DNA from: Chrysomallon squamiferum | Lineage: Eukaryota; Mollusca; Gastropoda; Neomphalida; Peltospiridae | Assembly (NCBI GenBank): GCA_012295275.1 | Contig: CM022670.1 | Coordinates: 2,373,835 to 2,433,834, forward strand | Length of the DNA: 60,000 nucleotides | Reading direction: 5' to 3' | In this document: positions 11,356-45,265 of the stretch, one piece after another | Layout of the letters: every line of letters begins with the position of its first letter | Numbering within the stretch: the stretch's first letter is position 1 | Notes under the pieces: generated by a model | Told to the model about the DNA's origin: nothing | The model's database searches: none | Seen by the model: the letters and a program-made list of their open reading frames with translations, nothing else | Made by a program: the position numbers and the translations under genes

Positions 11356-14300
11356 TTTTAAAAATATTTACCGATAAACATTCAGTTCTGGTGAAATATT
11401 TAGTTATAAACAGAATTCTATGGATAATTAATAATTCAATATTTTGTCCAAATTACTGGAAAGCTATCTATTTAAAACAAATAAACAAACAAATAAATAA
11501 ATATAAATAAATAATTAACCATAATAATTAAGATACTAAGATTTTTACAGCAATAATCATATTTTCATATTTTTCATATCTTTCAAGAAATAAATAAAAT
11601 TATAATTTTTACTTCCAGAATAATTTACTTAGTAGAAAATATCATTTATACAAGTCTTTTACTACAGGTTGTGGCAGTTTATATAAAGTTACTAATCAAT
11701 GAAGCAAATGCTAATACTGATTTCTGCACTATTTTAACAAATCATTCTGTACAATAAAATGCAACAGTACCACACCTGTCAGTCTGTCAAAGGATCTCTA
11801 CATTCTCTATTTACTAAGTCATCTACAGAAACAAGTGAAAATTATTTATATAATTTATTTTTTAGCAAAGAATGGTAATCTGTTCTATATTAAATAATTA
11901 TTTAAGAGAATACAAAAGTTCACCAGATGAATTTACCTGGTTGAATATTGCATAAGATCACTGAAGTTGAAAACTGCATAAAGTATAAGGAAGAAGGCAT
12001 TCCACAGTCCCACACAGCAGAACAAAGATTCAAATCGTACTTTGTAAACTGCAGACAAATTGTAGATAACTGAAATTAAGAAATATCTTTTATTTTTTTT
12101 ACAAATAAGAGTAAATGTTTGTATATGCTGGCCTCTGTGCTCACAAAAAAATACTGACAAACCAATGTTAAAAAGCAGTGAACATGACTCTGGTTGAGAT
12201 TATAAATGAGATAATGACCACAATGTTAGCAACATCCACGTTAGAGGTCCATTACCTTGACAACAGCCTTCTAACATCTTTGGTTAAACACCTTCCATGA
12301 CCTTGCATAATTTATGTTAATTTGATGACATAATGCTGTTTGGTTAGATGACACATGAAAAGAATAATGTTGCTGCAGTGCATGTCTTATTTTAATTTCA
12401 GAACTAATTAGAAATAAAATATAAATATCATAATTATATCTTTACAAAATAATGGAAATCTTTATGAATGCTTCTGTGTTGGTGGTTCAAGAGTTAGAAA
12501 TGGAAAGAATTTATCCAATCATCACTCCCAATGGAAAAATCAAGATGCTGTATAGCCTGCTGTCTTAGAGTGATTTCAAATTGATTGTGATAGTTATATT
12601 TTATATCTTTTATTGCTTACTCCAATAAATTGTTTATTTATTAAAACTAATTTATTATTAACCTTTAATTAAGACAAAACGTTTGACACATAGAGTTGGA
12701 TTGGGAAAAGTTTAAAATATGTTTTTTTTTTTACAGTAGGCTGGAAGTGACTAAAATGGCCTTGTGAATCACCTTTGTGCACTTGTAAGCTACTTCCATC
12801 ATGATTACTTTTCCAAAGACCAATGATAAATACTTTTCTGTTTTTAGAAAATCCATATAAAAAAATATCCTGTGATATCTGATATCACAAACATATGGAA
12901 TAGGAACAGGAGGCTTTGTCTCTCATTATCATTGCGGCATGTAAAAATATTATTGATTCCTAACTATTATTTAAACATACATCCATTTCATTTCTTTAAA
13001 AAGAAAAACTGTTATCAAACCTGTTCCTCTGAATTAAAGATTAGAAGAGTCAATTATGTTACTGTGTTTTGAAATAATTACTAGCTGGTGTAAATTTTGT
13101 ATTCCTGTTGATTGTACCACATTTTTATGTGCAGTAAAAGGTCAGTATCAGAAATTAAACAAAAACATATAGTACCAACTTTTTGTAAACAGAGCTAGAG
13201 GTGCAGTGGTGAGTAAGACAACTTGAGGGGTGCCACCAAAAATTGCAAACAGCAAACCACCAAATGTCTGTGTGTAGAGAACCTTTTCAACAGCTGAAAT
13301 AACAAAAATATAATAATGATAAAAAGTTAAAAAAACAAAAACAAATGCATTAGTGTTTAGTGAATTATATAAACAATTTAAACTACTGTTTTGAAATTTA
13401 TCAAAGTTTTTGTTAAATACTGCCATTGCCTTAATCCTTTAATACCTTAGATCTTATTTTCCAGTAAGTAAGAGACATACATTTTGACTAATAAAGTAAA
13501 AGAAACCGAAATACAAAACAAAAACAAAACAAAACTCACTGAGTGTGCCATTAGTGTTGACAGCATTCAGTACTCCGAAAGCAATAGAAGGCAGAATACA
13601 AGCAAAGTAGAGAAAGAATGTTGTGGATATAACTTTCTGAACAGTTTTCCAACCAGATACTCCATCCACATAATCTGACACATAGCAAGGTATTCGTTTT
13701 CCTAGATCATCCAAAAGTCCTTTAAATGCAGTCAGTTTTATCTAAAATTAAGTCATTTCTTAGAAATGCTGAATCATGAAATAACAAAACCGTAATTTTT
13801 TACAAATGTAATTTTGAGATAAAAACATACTCTTTTATTTTCTGCTTTTTTTAATATTGTAACAAACTGATATGAGTTGAATAAGTTAAATGTCACCTTC
13901 AGGCAAAAAATAAAATTCATTGATCCTTCTTATAAACTAAAAAAAAAAAAAATAATAATAATAATAACTAATAAAAGAAAAATATGTTTTTTAAAATACC
14001 TCTTTTCTTTCGCAGTTTTTCCAAGAATGATTGAGACATTACAATCATTAAATAACTTTTTCTTAAAGTTTTAGCTTAGTATTCATAAAAAAGTTTCACG
14101 TTATTTTCATCAAATATATCTTTTTCGGATAATATTAAGAAAAACATTCATTTTTTTAAAACTTTAAAAAAAATTTACTTTTTACCTAAGTCATTAAATA
14201 TTATTTTTAATGTCTGACATAATATTCATAAAAATACCTTTTTCAAACCTTTCATAAAATATTAATAAAAAATGCCTTTTTGACATTACAGCTATTAAAT

Positions 14301-17300
14301 AACTTTTTAAATCTTTGACATAACACTCACCTTTATTTTGTGCTGGACGTTAATATGAAGCATGCTTTCAGCAGCTCGCTGTCTTTGTGACAATATGTAC
14401 ATCTGTTTCATCATTGCTTCCTTAAATTCATCTTCATTACGAGCTTTCAGAAGTGCTTGTCGAAAATCCATCCCAGTCAACATTGTTGCAAATGTTCGGC
14501 CAGTTTCAAGCTCATTTTTTGTGCCTTTCTGTAAAAGCAAAAAAAAACTTTTTAATTTAATATTGTTATAGATCAACAATTTATTAACCAAAATCGAAAA
14601 ATATTTTTAAAACTCTTCTTTTTTTGTCTGATTTTGTATAATTATGTAGCTTCATGAATTAAGTTTTTTAATAACCTTGAAGACTGTGTAATGCCAGTCC
14701 CTAATGAACTTGGATAAGGGAAAGTCAACTGATAATATTAAATTTAGTTTGTTGTTTCACTCTATTATTATTATTATTATTTATTTGTTTGCTGCCAAAA
14801 GATTAATTTAAAAGATACTTATAAAGTCCAAACTAAAATTAAATACATTTTTCAGTTATTTAAGAAACTTAAAGTTTTAATAAAGAAAATCGGAAAAAAA
14901 TTTATTGACTTTTATTTTTATATTTTTCAAAAAGCATTTGAAAAGAGAACTGCAAATTATTGAAAAAAAAAAAATGATCCTTTATAAAAACTGTTAAAAC
15001 AACAAATATAATTACTAAACAAAAAAAAACCCCAAAACATCCTAACTGAAGAAAAAAAAAAAAAATGTCCTAAATAAATGAAACTGAATTTTCTTTTATT
15101 AAAAAAATGAAAAAGAAAAGAAAAGAAAGGGAAAATACAAATGAAAAAAAAAAAAAATTACTTACTTCTCTGATTGGAGTGAGAACAAGAATGATAAATG
15201 ACACTTCTTGACAAGTCTGACCCAAATTGGTCGGTTTGCTCAGCCGTGCTATTCCAACATAACGAGTATGAATTGCAGATATACTGCATCTGAAATCAAA
15301 TACAGTAATGATCAGGAGCTAAGTAGATTTCAATGCTTAAAAGACTTGTTGGTCACAAACTGCTAAAAAAAATGGATAAAGAAAAGGTCTCAAACCACAA
15401 CGACCATTTGGTTTTTACCTACTGACAAATATGAACAAAAGTTCTATCAGTTCTGAAACTAAAAATTTCAGTAAAGCAAAGAACAGTTTCAGGATATTTG
15501 TATATAAAAGGAGTGACAAAACATGTTCAAAGACTGGGTATGGAAGTTGCCTAAAAGCAGAACAACTAAACTGTTTTTGCTTACAGTACATACATAATCT
15601 ATGAAAATGGCAGTGGCATCAAATTTATTTTAAATTTTGTGAAAGATATAACAGCAAACGAAAGAAAGTTACATCCCCTCCACTGAAATGATGTTTTGTT
15701 ATTAGAAAAATTGATTGAGAAATCAAATAATATAAACACTTGAAGATCTCTTCTCCAAAATACTGAAATCAAGCAGACATGACAGCAAAATCTGATATGA
15801 TTCGGATGGTTTAGCATAAACAAACATGTACTTCAAACATGAAATTATCGTAAAATATATTTTATAAAAATCTCTACAGAATATCTGGTTAAGCTGTTCT
15901 GATATATAAGCAGATTTATTGTCAGGCTATTTGTTTACAATAGCAAGTTAGGTATCAGAGACAAGATAAAATTCTAAGAAAATAACTATTGCTAAACTTT
16001 TTTTTTTTTTTTTTTTTTTTAAACTGACATACTCACAAAGCACAAACAAAGTTCTGTCCATAAACAAAGCCTCCTCCAGAATTGTCTTTGCTGGAACATT
16101 GCAATGTTCGACTCAGCTGATGTACTAATCAAAAGTTTTAAAATTAAATATAAATAATATAAAAACAAAGTATAATAAAAATAATATATGTAAATATTTA
16201 CATTTCTGAGTAGGCAGAATTTCAGTTTTATCATTGTCTTTGAGATCATATAATTTTCCTGAATGTTTGGCTAATGTTGTTAAGGTATATTATAAATTAA
16301 TTTTATGATTGAAAATAGAACAATTATTGGATTATTTTTATAAAGGCTTATTAAAAAAAAGTTATGGAATCTATTTTTTATTTTTTTATTTATTAAATTT
16401 AAAAAATAATAATATTCATGAATATAAGTGATACTAACACCATACCAATACTTATAATAATAATAATAATAATAATAATATACATCTAACCATAGTCATT
16501 TGTAAATAATGAAGAAATAGCCAGGTTCATGGTTTCTTTGTAATTCTCCAGATGGCCAAGCATCTTTTCAAGAAGAAATTCAATTATTTCATCTAAACTA
16601 GTTTTAACTGGATCAAGAAGCAATGCTGTATTATTGATGAAACTCTGAACATCCATAATGGCACGAACTTCACTGTTAAAATCTTTAAATGGAACATTCT
16701 AAGAAAAAAATAAATAATTTTAGCATTGTTTACTTCAAAATAATACTGCAGTGTTTTCATAGTATGTTTGACAGTGAATATTTCACTGAGGTTAAAAAAA
16801 AGAGAAAAAAAGGAACAACAACAACAACAACAACATAATAATAATAAAACCCTAAGATATCACAAAGTAAACACATGTTACAAATGAATAATAAAAAAGA
16901 AAGAAAAATTCTAAGATAAAATATTAAGTATATTTGTAAAAGATTTTCTTGAAATGGATTTTGATCTTCAATTTTTAGCTACTTTTTAAAATTAGAAGCT
17001 CTATGCATTCACTGTTATTATTTAACATAGGGGTTCTACTCTACCAAATTCATTTTTCTAGTTTGTCATTATTTATCTATTTCTCAAATCTGTCATTCTG
17101 TGCCTTACATTCTAACTCAAAATAAATCACATTATATAAAATCTACTAAACTGCCAAGTTAAAAACATAAAGAATAACAAAATAATAAATAATAATGTTT
17201 AACTAGGAAAACTATTATTAATGTTTGTACTTCCACAGCCACATTAACATTACTGCTACCACCACCACTGCTGCCACTATTACTATAACCACCATCATTA

Positions 17301-18079
17301 TCATTAATTAACATAATGCATACATAATTGGAGATTGGATTAATCTGTCAACTCAGAATTCATGGTTCTGAAAATACATGTAAGAAAAATAATGGACAGA
17401 ACTTTACCTCATACCGTGAGTATATCAGTGTTAAACCATTTTGATCTGAAATGAAAATTTATTAATAAATAAATATACTGCATTCACAAGACACTTCATT
17501 TCTTAAAGAACTGGCAATAAGGCTTTCGTTTATGTTTTTTTGTAAATTTGTGTATTAGATCAGAAACAATCAAGAATAAATATACCAAAGCCATTTGTTT
17601 GTACCATCTTTGATAAAATTAAACCTATTTTTGAAAAAAATAGTAATATTTCTACTTATGTTAGAAAATAAGGAATCAAATACAAAGTAGAGACTGAGAA
17701 GCAGAAATAATAATAATAATAATAATAATCATCATCATCATAATAACAATATATGTATGTGTGAGAGCTTGCATAGTTGTGTGTGTGTGCATGTTTATCA
17801 GAGATCAATTACTGAATTATCAATCAATTTGTAAGTTTGATAATAAACAAAACTGACCAACAAAACTGTCATCATACAGTTCTTTATATTTTTCAGGTAA
17901 AGTAATTCTGACACTTTTTTTCAGGTCATGATGTGAAAATTCAGATATTGTTACACGTCGCTTTATTAATGGAGTTTCAGGTTTTTGAATATCCTTAGGT
18001 AAGCTGAAAGAACGTGACCTAAAGAAATTTCCACTTGATATGTTATCAAGTAATTCATCGACTTCTGTGCTTTGTCCAC

Positions 18080-18111
<32 letters not shown>

Positions 18112-19546
18112 ATGAAGGAAGAAACAAAAATAAAATAATAAAAAAGAAATAATAAAAACAAACTGAATAATAAAAATCTATATTTCAGTGAATAAAAATA
18201 AATACTTAAATAAAATATATACACACCTATAAAATAAAAAATATTACAGAGAAAGCTAAAATATATGCCTTATCTCTAATCTTATATATGCTAATAATAA
18301 TAAAAAATCTTTCTTAACTAAGGTTAGAATTATGTAACTAATAAATAATTACTTGTTTATGTATTCCTGTTTGCTGTATGGGTGAATCTTCATGGTATGT
18401 GTATTAGCATGCATGTAGTATAAGTGTACACCTTTTAAAATTATTATTATTATTTTTGTTTTTTTATATTATTATTTATATTTTTTTCAGTTTTTATTTA
18501 TTTATTTATTTATAATTTTATTTATTTATTTTTAACTGGAATTCAAAATAAAACTAATTTTGTAACAAAATCTATAACATTTACACTTGTTCTGTTTCAT
18601 TCTAAGGAAGCAAAACAGCAGACATATGTATGCTTGGTGCACTGGAAAAATTAAACACTGCCAAAACAAGGAATTTGTATTTAAGCAAGTTGGATTATCT
18701 GTATTTGATTCAGATATGATAAAATGAAAAAAAAACTAGACCTGGTCTCTTCTTTGTTAACTTTATCATCCTCATCCACACTGGGACTCTTAGTTGATGT
18801 ACTATATATTCAAAAATAAATAAATAAATAAATAAATAAACATCATACAACTAAATTAATAGAAATTATAACGTTTATATAAATCTTTATTTTTCATTTA
18901 CTATGAAGAATTTATTTCTGATTTTGATTTTGTAAACTAATTATTAAAATAAATAAATAAAATAATAAAATAATAAGCTGTCATTAATAAACAAACTCTA
19001 TATTTTTTAATGTGTTTTTTTCTTTTGCATTTAAAAATCTGTTATTAAAAATCGGAAAATGCCAAATTTGGATCCACCAGGCAACAGGTACTATGAGACC
19101 ACAGTTACATTTTCAAATAAAAAAAGTTACAGAAAAGTTTTATTTATTTTTACAATGTTAATAATAATTAAAATTAAAACATAAACTTTGCATAATTTCT
19201 CAAAATGTCAGAAAGTTTTCGAGTATATCGTTTTCAGTTTCGAGTATATGTACTTATATTTTCAGTGATTCACAAATGCTGTAGATACTTCACACACACA
19301 CACACACACACACACGCATGTCCACATGCACACACACACACCCACACACACACCTTTCTATCTATAGTATATGTATAATTCTGTGAAGGATGTCCTGATT
19401 TAATCTGTATTAGAAATATTAGTCACTAAATTAGTGAGGATTTATTTATTTATTTATTACTATTTCCCTGCAAGAATTACTTACCGATCATATGAGCTAT
19501 GACTATATGGTGATGTTGAAGTAGAAACAGGCGTTACATCCGACAT
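4021..19546 (-). CDS. SLC4A11-like: SLC4A11-type transporter, copy 1 (divergent)
   Basis: Coding exons, 5' to 3': 19485-19546, 18742-18801, 17858-18078, 17408-17445, 16491-16698, 16037-16124, 15166-15289, 14331-14528, 13540-13741, 13180-13293, 11937-12069, 11139-11212, 10395-10602, 9887-9993, 8733-8904, 7770-7943, 6647-6839, 6031-6200, then 4803-4863 or 4021-4081. All junctions are GT..AG in phase, giving 868 residues with either end (human protein about 891). Residues 1-115 are a variable Ser/Thr-rich tail. About 115-335 is the SLC4 cytoplasmic domain. From about 360 the membrane domain starts with [18 protein letters not shown], followed by [34 protein letters not shown] and [10 protein letters not shown], all SLC4A11 signatures. 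The exofacial loop near 508-560 has an N-linked site (NKT). The family moves H+/OH- or NH3 with H+ across the plasma membrane; transport of borate and Na+ has been reported and disputed. Several conserved residues are changed (see findings), so the substrate is uncertain, but the frame is intact. Confidence 0.93.
4803..4863 (-). CDS. Alternative terminal exon A of SLC4A11-like copy 1
   Basis: A pyrimidine-rich acceptor ending CCAG precedes a 61-nt open segment. Its first base completes the Arg codon split after exon 18 (ATC AG|A). It then encodes [19 protein letters not shown] and TAG. This is the proximal choice. It is more divergent from copy 2 (HKIIPKIISQKYLNAMDGH) than exon B is. The DGH end and the leading His and Pro are kept. 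Confidence 0.75.
9061..9172. repeat. 56-bp tandem duplication, two copies
   Basis: Bases 9061-9116 and 9117-9172 are adjacent copies of a 56-bp unit starting TAGATTGCCAAATATAATG. They differ at one position (ATGTTCC versus ATATTCC). The repeat lies in the intron between exons 14 and 15 of copy 1. The near identity indicates a recent slip or unequal exchange. Confidence 0.9.
11327..11354. repeat. (AC)n microsatellite, with an (AT)n tract just before it
   Basis: A perfect dinucleotide run in intron 11 of copy 1, preceded at about 11302-11319 by an alternating AT run. The two neighbouring alternating purine-pyrimidine runs make a length-variable locus. Confidence 0.9.
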
Positions 19547-19572
19547 AACTATTCGTCTGTTGAGAAAATTCA

Positions 19573-19600
19573 CGGTGGACGTTCAAAATTATCTCCCCTT
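19573..19600 (-). promoter_or_regulatory. Promoter-proximal block shared with SLC4A11-like copy 2
   Basis: The block lies 27 bases upstream of the copy 1 start codon. On the coding strand it contains AGGGGAGATAATTTTG at 19584-19599. It matches 44083-44110 upstream of copy 2 at 25 of 28 positions, with the central 16 identical. The GGGAGATAA-like core resembles short words that recur near mollusc genes (from memory). It may be a transcription-factor site or core-promoter element inherited by both copies. Confidence 0.55.
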
Positions 19601-22474
19601 ATAATATTCAGCGACGAAACAGTAACGATCCACAGGTTTTCAGTTGGTATAGAATATAAACAATATTTACATGTACAACAATTCCGATATTCCCACAACT
19701 CGTGAACTGATACTTCTTTTAACTCGTCAGAAATACGATACAGCACTTACAATTTTCACGACCACCCAGTCTCCTTCAGTAGATGGCCACAAGGTAGCGT
19801 TGCACGTCCTTTACCTTCGACATTGTTGGATTCTATTGCGTTTGCGAACACTGCATATGCGTGTGATAATTCTTCATGTTTTGAGCGATTTATTTTCTAG
19901 GTAATGTAGTGGTTATAAAATATTAAATAATAATAATAATGATTTTGTAATGGCTCAGACTAAATGTGGAGACCAGATAATTATTCCTTTTCATAAATAG
20001 TCCCCCTTACCACTTGCTATATGCGTATTCAACACTATGAAATAGTAGTGTACAGAAGTGAAATCCTTCATTTATACATTCTGAATGCCAAACTTACATG
20101 TAAACATACATTAAGTTTTTATCAATGAAATAAAAACATAAAGACTAGATTTACATGAAATACACATATACAAGTATTTTTCAGCTTCCAAGAATATCAA
20201 AATGTAACTTAAGCTAATGATATGTAAAACCTATTGGGTTTTTTCTGATATGTCTTTATCATTAATTGTATTGCAGATTGTAATAGACTTACCAACATCA
20301 GTTGTGCTTAAGATAGTCTAATCAAAATCATTGAGCAATTTTCACAATGGGTCCATCAGTTGTAAAATAGCCAGCTTTGGATATACCAAGACTATGCTCT
20401 AAGCCAATCAGAGACTGGCATATTCATGTGATAAAATAAATAAAAAATAAACACATACTTTACACAAAAAAGGCTTTATTTTTAAAAATTTATATATCAT
20501 TACAAGTTCCTTGATTAAAGTAAAATTATAAACATGGTTATTTTAATATCTTAATATATTAATTTAATACATAAACATAATACAAACTAAATATTTAATA
20601 TTATCATTAGTATATTTATAACAATTGTATGGTTTTAAGTTGTACACACTTTACAGTTTGTTTAATAATCAAATGAAAGTAGAATAAACCTCAAAAATTG
20701 AAAATCATAAAAAACCATTTAATAGTTTTCTTTCATGATTTCCATTACAGAATTGTTTATGTCATATATAATAAAATGACATGACTAATTTTAAACACTG
20801 CTTTCATCAAATACAAACTGTGCCAACTGACATCAACATCTTTCAAATTCAGGCAAACACAAAAAAAACCATCCTTGTTTTAACCTATTTCACTGCATGT
20901 GCCTTGACCAGCAAGAAACATGCTATTTTGCCTTAACATCCTGTAAACTATGGTTTTATTCAAGAATCATTTTAAGAAGTTCTCGATACATTATGCATAA
21001 CCATATATAGATTTTTATTAACTGTGCATTCTTAAAACATACAAGGCAACCTGCAGGATTTTCTAAATTTATATTAAATTGAACAGAGCAAAAAATAAAA
21101 AATAAAAGCACAGGCCTTATGGACTGATATTTCATGAAATGTGTAGCCATTCAGCATTTAATGCTAACTGGAAAATTAGAAAAGAAAAAAAAATTATCAC
21201 AGATAGTAAATGTATCATTTTCAAATGTGCATTTTACATTTAAAAATATTACCTGATGGGGTTTGGAACACTATTCATAATTCTATGTAAACTAATCGAA
21301 CCTCCAAGAAAAAGTTTATTATTATTTAAACATGCTCAGTAAAGTAAAAGCAAAAACTGTATGCAATGTGATATGCATTAATGGAAAGTTTTATAATAAG
21401 TAAAACTTAATTCTTCATGACAGCAGAATTAGTTCACTTTGAATGTAACATATATCAGTGCTGTCTGCACATTTAACCAAGCTACTTTCAAACACCATAA
21501 AAAAATATAAACAATGAGTTAATTCTGTAAGCCAATACAGACAATTATAATATGTACAAAATATCACTGGTTAGAAACTACCCATTACCTTGCATTACAA
21601 ACTGGGCTACCAATAATAAATAGAATTTTGTAAGCTTATATTTCTTTTAGAATATCCTGGCTAATGGAGCAAATAATTAGAAACTCACCTACAAGAAAAT
21701 TACCAGAGGATAAAGCCAAGAGTTAAAATTATTATAACAAATAAACACATTTTAAGTGTCAGAAGTAAAATTTCACAAACACTATAAGCACACTGGCTGT
21801 TTTTCATGTCATTATAGTATGTTTCAGTACAATTTTCAGTATTATTTTCTGTTTTTTGTATTTTTCAGTTAACAAGAAAATTAGATCTGAAACTGATTTG
21901 CTAAATCAGGTTCTTTGTCAGTCCATTATTATTAGCTAAACTGTTCATATGCATTTAATAATCCAATATAATTATACAGAGATACACACACAAATGGCCA
22001 ACAGTTTAAGAAATGGAGTTGTAGGACACATTAGGGAAATTTTTCTACTATTCAAAAGTGGATATCACTGAACTATTCATGGTTATGTTGAAAGCAACTA
22101 AGCATCTAAGACAAGTTAAAAAAAACAATATACACTATTTTCTTCGTAACTTTCTTAACAAAAGACCACCTGGGCTTTATGTTAGGAATACAATCTAAAT
22201 TTATTGCATTTTGTTACTAGATTAAATATAAATGTTACTGAGACCACCTGTACCAAATATCAAAGAAAAAAATTCCAAACTTGCATATACAGTAGCAGTA
22301 TAAGTTTAAGTTGTCAGTCTTTGTTATACATTATTGAGTCCTGTTTCAAAAAAAACAAAATTGAACATAGTGATGGCGATAAAATCAATTTTCTTCTTAA
22401 GCACAAATAATGCTGCAGTGACAGTTGCTTTAAAATGTTAACACATTATGAACCAGGAATGATGTCATAACAGA
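19601..22474. other. Intergenic stretch and 3' region of SLC4A11-like copy 2
   Basis: Bases 19601-19910 are less AT-rich than their surroundings and probably belong to the copy 1 promoter region. From about 20,460 to 22,474 the DNA is plain AT-rich sequence fitting the 3' UTR of copy 2. A minus-strand AATAAA lies at 20475-20480, about 2 kb after the stop; whether it is used cannot be told from sequence. A second last exon like that of copy 1 was sought here and not found. Confidence 0.4.
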
Positions 22475-44042
<21,568 letters not shown>

Positions 44043-44082
44043 CACTTGTTTTCCTTTTTCATAGCTGTGCATGCATTGTTTC

Positions 44083-44110
44083 CGGTGCACGTGCAAAATT
44101 ATCTCCCCTG
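44083..44110 (-). promoter_or_regulatory. Promoter-proximal block shared with SLC4A11-like copy 1
   Basis: Located 40 bases upstream of the chosen start codon of copy 2. Its core at 44094-44109 is identical over 16 bases to the element before copy 1. The bases between it and the ATG (44043-44082) differ from copy 1, so the block stands out from its surroundings. See 19573-19600. Confidence 0.55.
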
Positions 44111-44157
44111 TTATATTTTCGGCAAGAACATTCGGTCTTTCCCTTTCTTATTTGAGT

Positions 44158-44172
44158 AATGTACATTACGAT

Positions 44173-44217
<45 letters not shown>
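44158..44217. repeat. (AAT)n microsatellite
   Basis: A long perfect AAT run on the plus strand just upstream of the copy 2 promoter block. Similar shorter AAT runs occur at about 5496-5523, 16446-16480 and 57122-57148. Confidence 0.9.
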
Positions 44218-44219
<2 letters not shown>

Positions 44220-44675
44220 CGAACTATAATTAACTACGTACTCTAATGATTTGTTTTATATTCATTTCAATTTGGTAGCATAATAACTTATCCTTATTTT
44301 CCCTCATGTATAACTTTGGCGTCCGCATTTTTGTTATTGCGTCCTTAACGGCAGGTGCGCCCTCTATTATAAATTCCGAATTAAGGTTCTGCAGGCCCTG
44401 GGCTACGGGTTCTGTGAAGTCCTTAAAGGATAAAAAGTGTCAAAGAAAACGAAATAATGTACTTTCTTATTTAAACACTGGATGCCATTGGAATTCAGCC
44501 TCAAAACTGATATAATTCTAAGAAATTCCTTTGTTTGCTTAGGTACATCTATAAATTTCAATTTTAAGAATAAATAATTTGATTTAATACATTAGACTAG
44601 AATACCTGGAATTTTAATGCAAAGAATTTGTATAATGCAATAACAGTAAATAGTATGGGTCTAAGGAAAAGAATA

Positions 44676-44680
<5 letters not shown>

Positions 44681-44742
<62 letters not shown>
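44681..44742. repeat. (GA)n microsatellite
   Basis: A perfect purine dinucleotide run on the plus strand between copy 2 and the BESS-like gene. A complementary (CT)n run lies about 330 bases to the right, so the two can pair as inverted arms. Confidence 0.95.
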
Positions 44743-44745
<3 letters not shown>

Positions 44746-45072
44746 ACATGAAACAAATATACAAAATGAATGGCTATTTTCTTTCAATGTTTAATTATTA
44801 TTATTATTATTATTATTATTATTTTTTTTTTTTTTTTTTTTTTAATTTTAAAAATGAAAATTTTCAACATTCGTCCTTTCACATTCTTCCTTCTTTTTTT
44901 TTTTAGAGTGATTTAACAGTTATAATTAAGAATACTGAACATGAAAAGGAATTACGGAGCATCGTGTTACATTATACAGACATTACAATTCGGAGCGCAC
45001 GTGTGTGTAACAAAAACTGCAATAAGTGAAAAACAAAAACATTATCAAACATACATATCAATAAATAACGGT

Positions 45073-45126
<54 letters not shown>
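45073..45126. repeat. (CT)n microsatellite
   Basis: A perfect pyrimidine run on the plus strand, about 140 bases beyond the stop codon of the BESS-like gene and probably within its 3' UTR. Confidence 0.95.
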
Positions 45127-45128
<2 letters not shown>

Positions 45129-45265
45129 ATAAATTTTACTTGATTTCCTATTCATAATTATCATTAGTTAATTTTCTTTTATCTTCTTCATTTTCCTGTT
45201 TTTCTGCATAAATAGTTTGAATTCTCCATAGTTCCTTTGTTTTTATTTTTATCGTCTTTATTATT

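Noticed and set aside
19671-19904. 77-codon plus-strand frame divergent from copy 1
   Set aside because: No domain, no supporting splice sites and no similarity recalled. The GC-richer promoter region simply has fewer stops.
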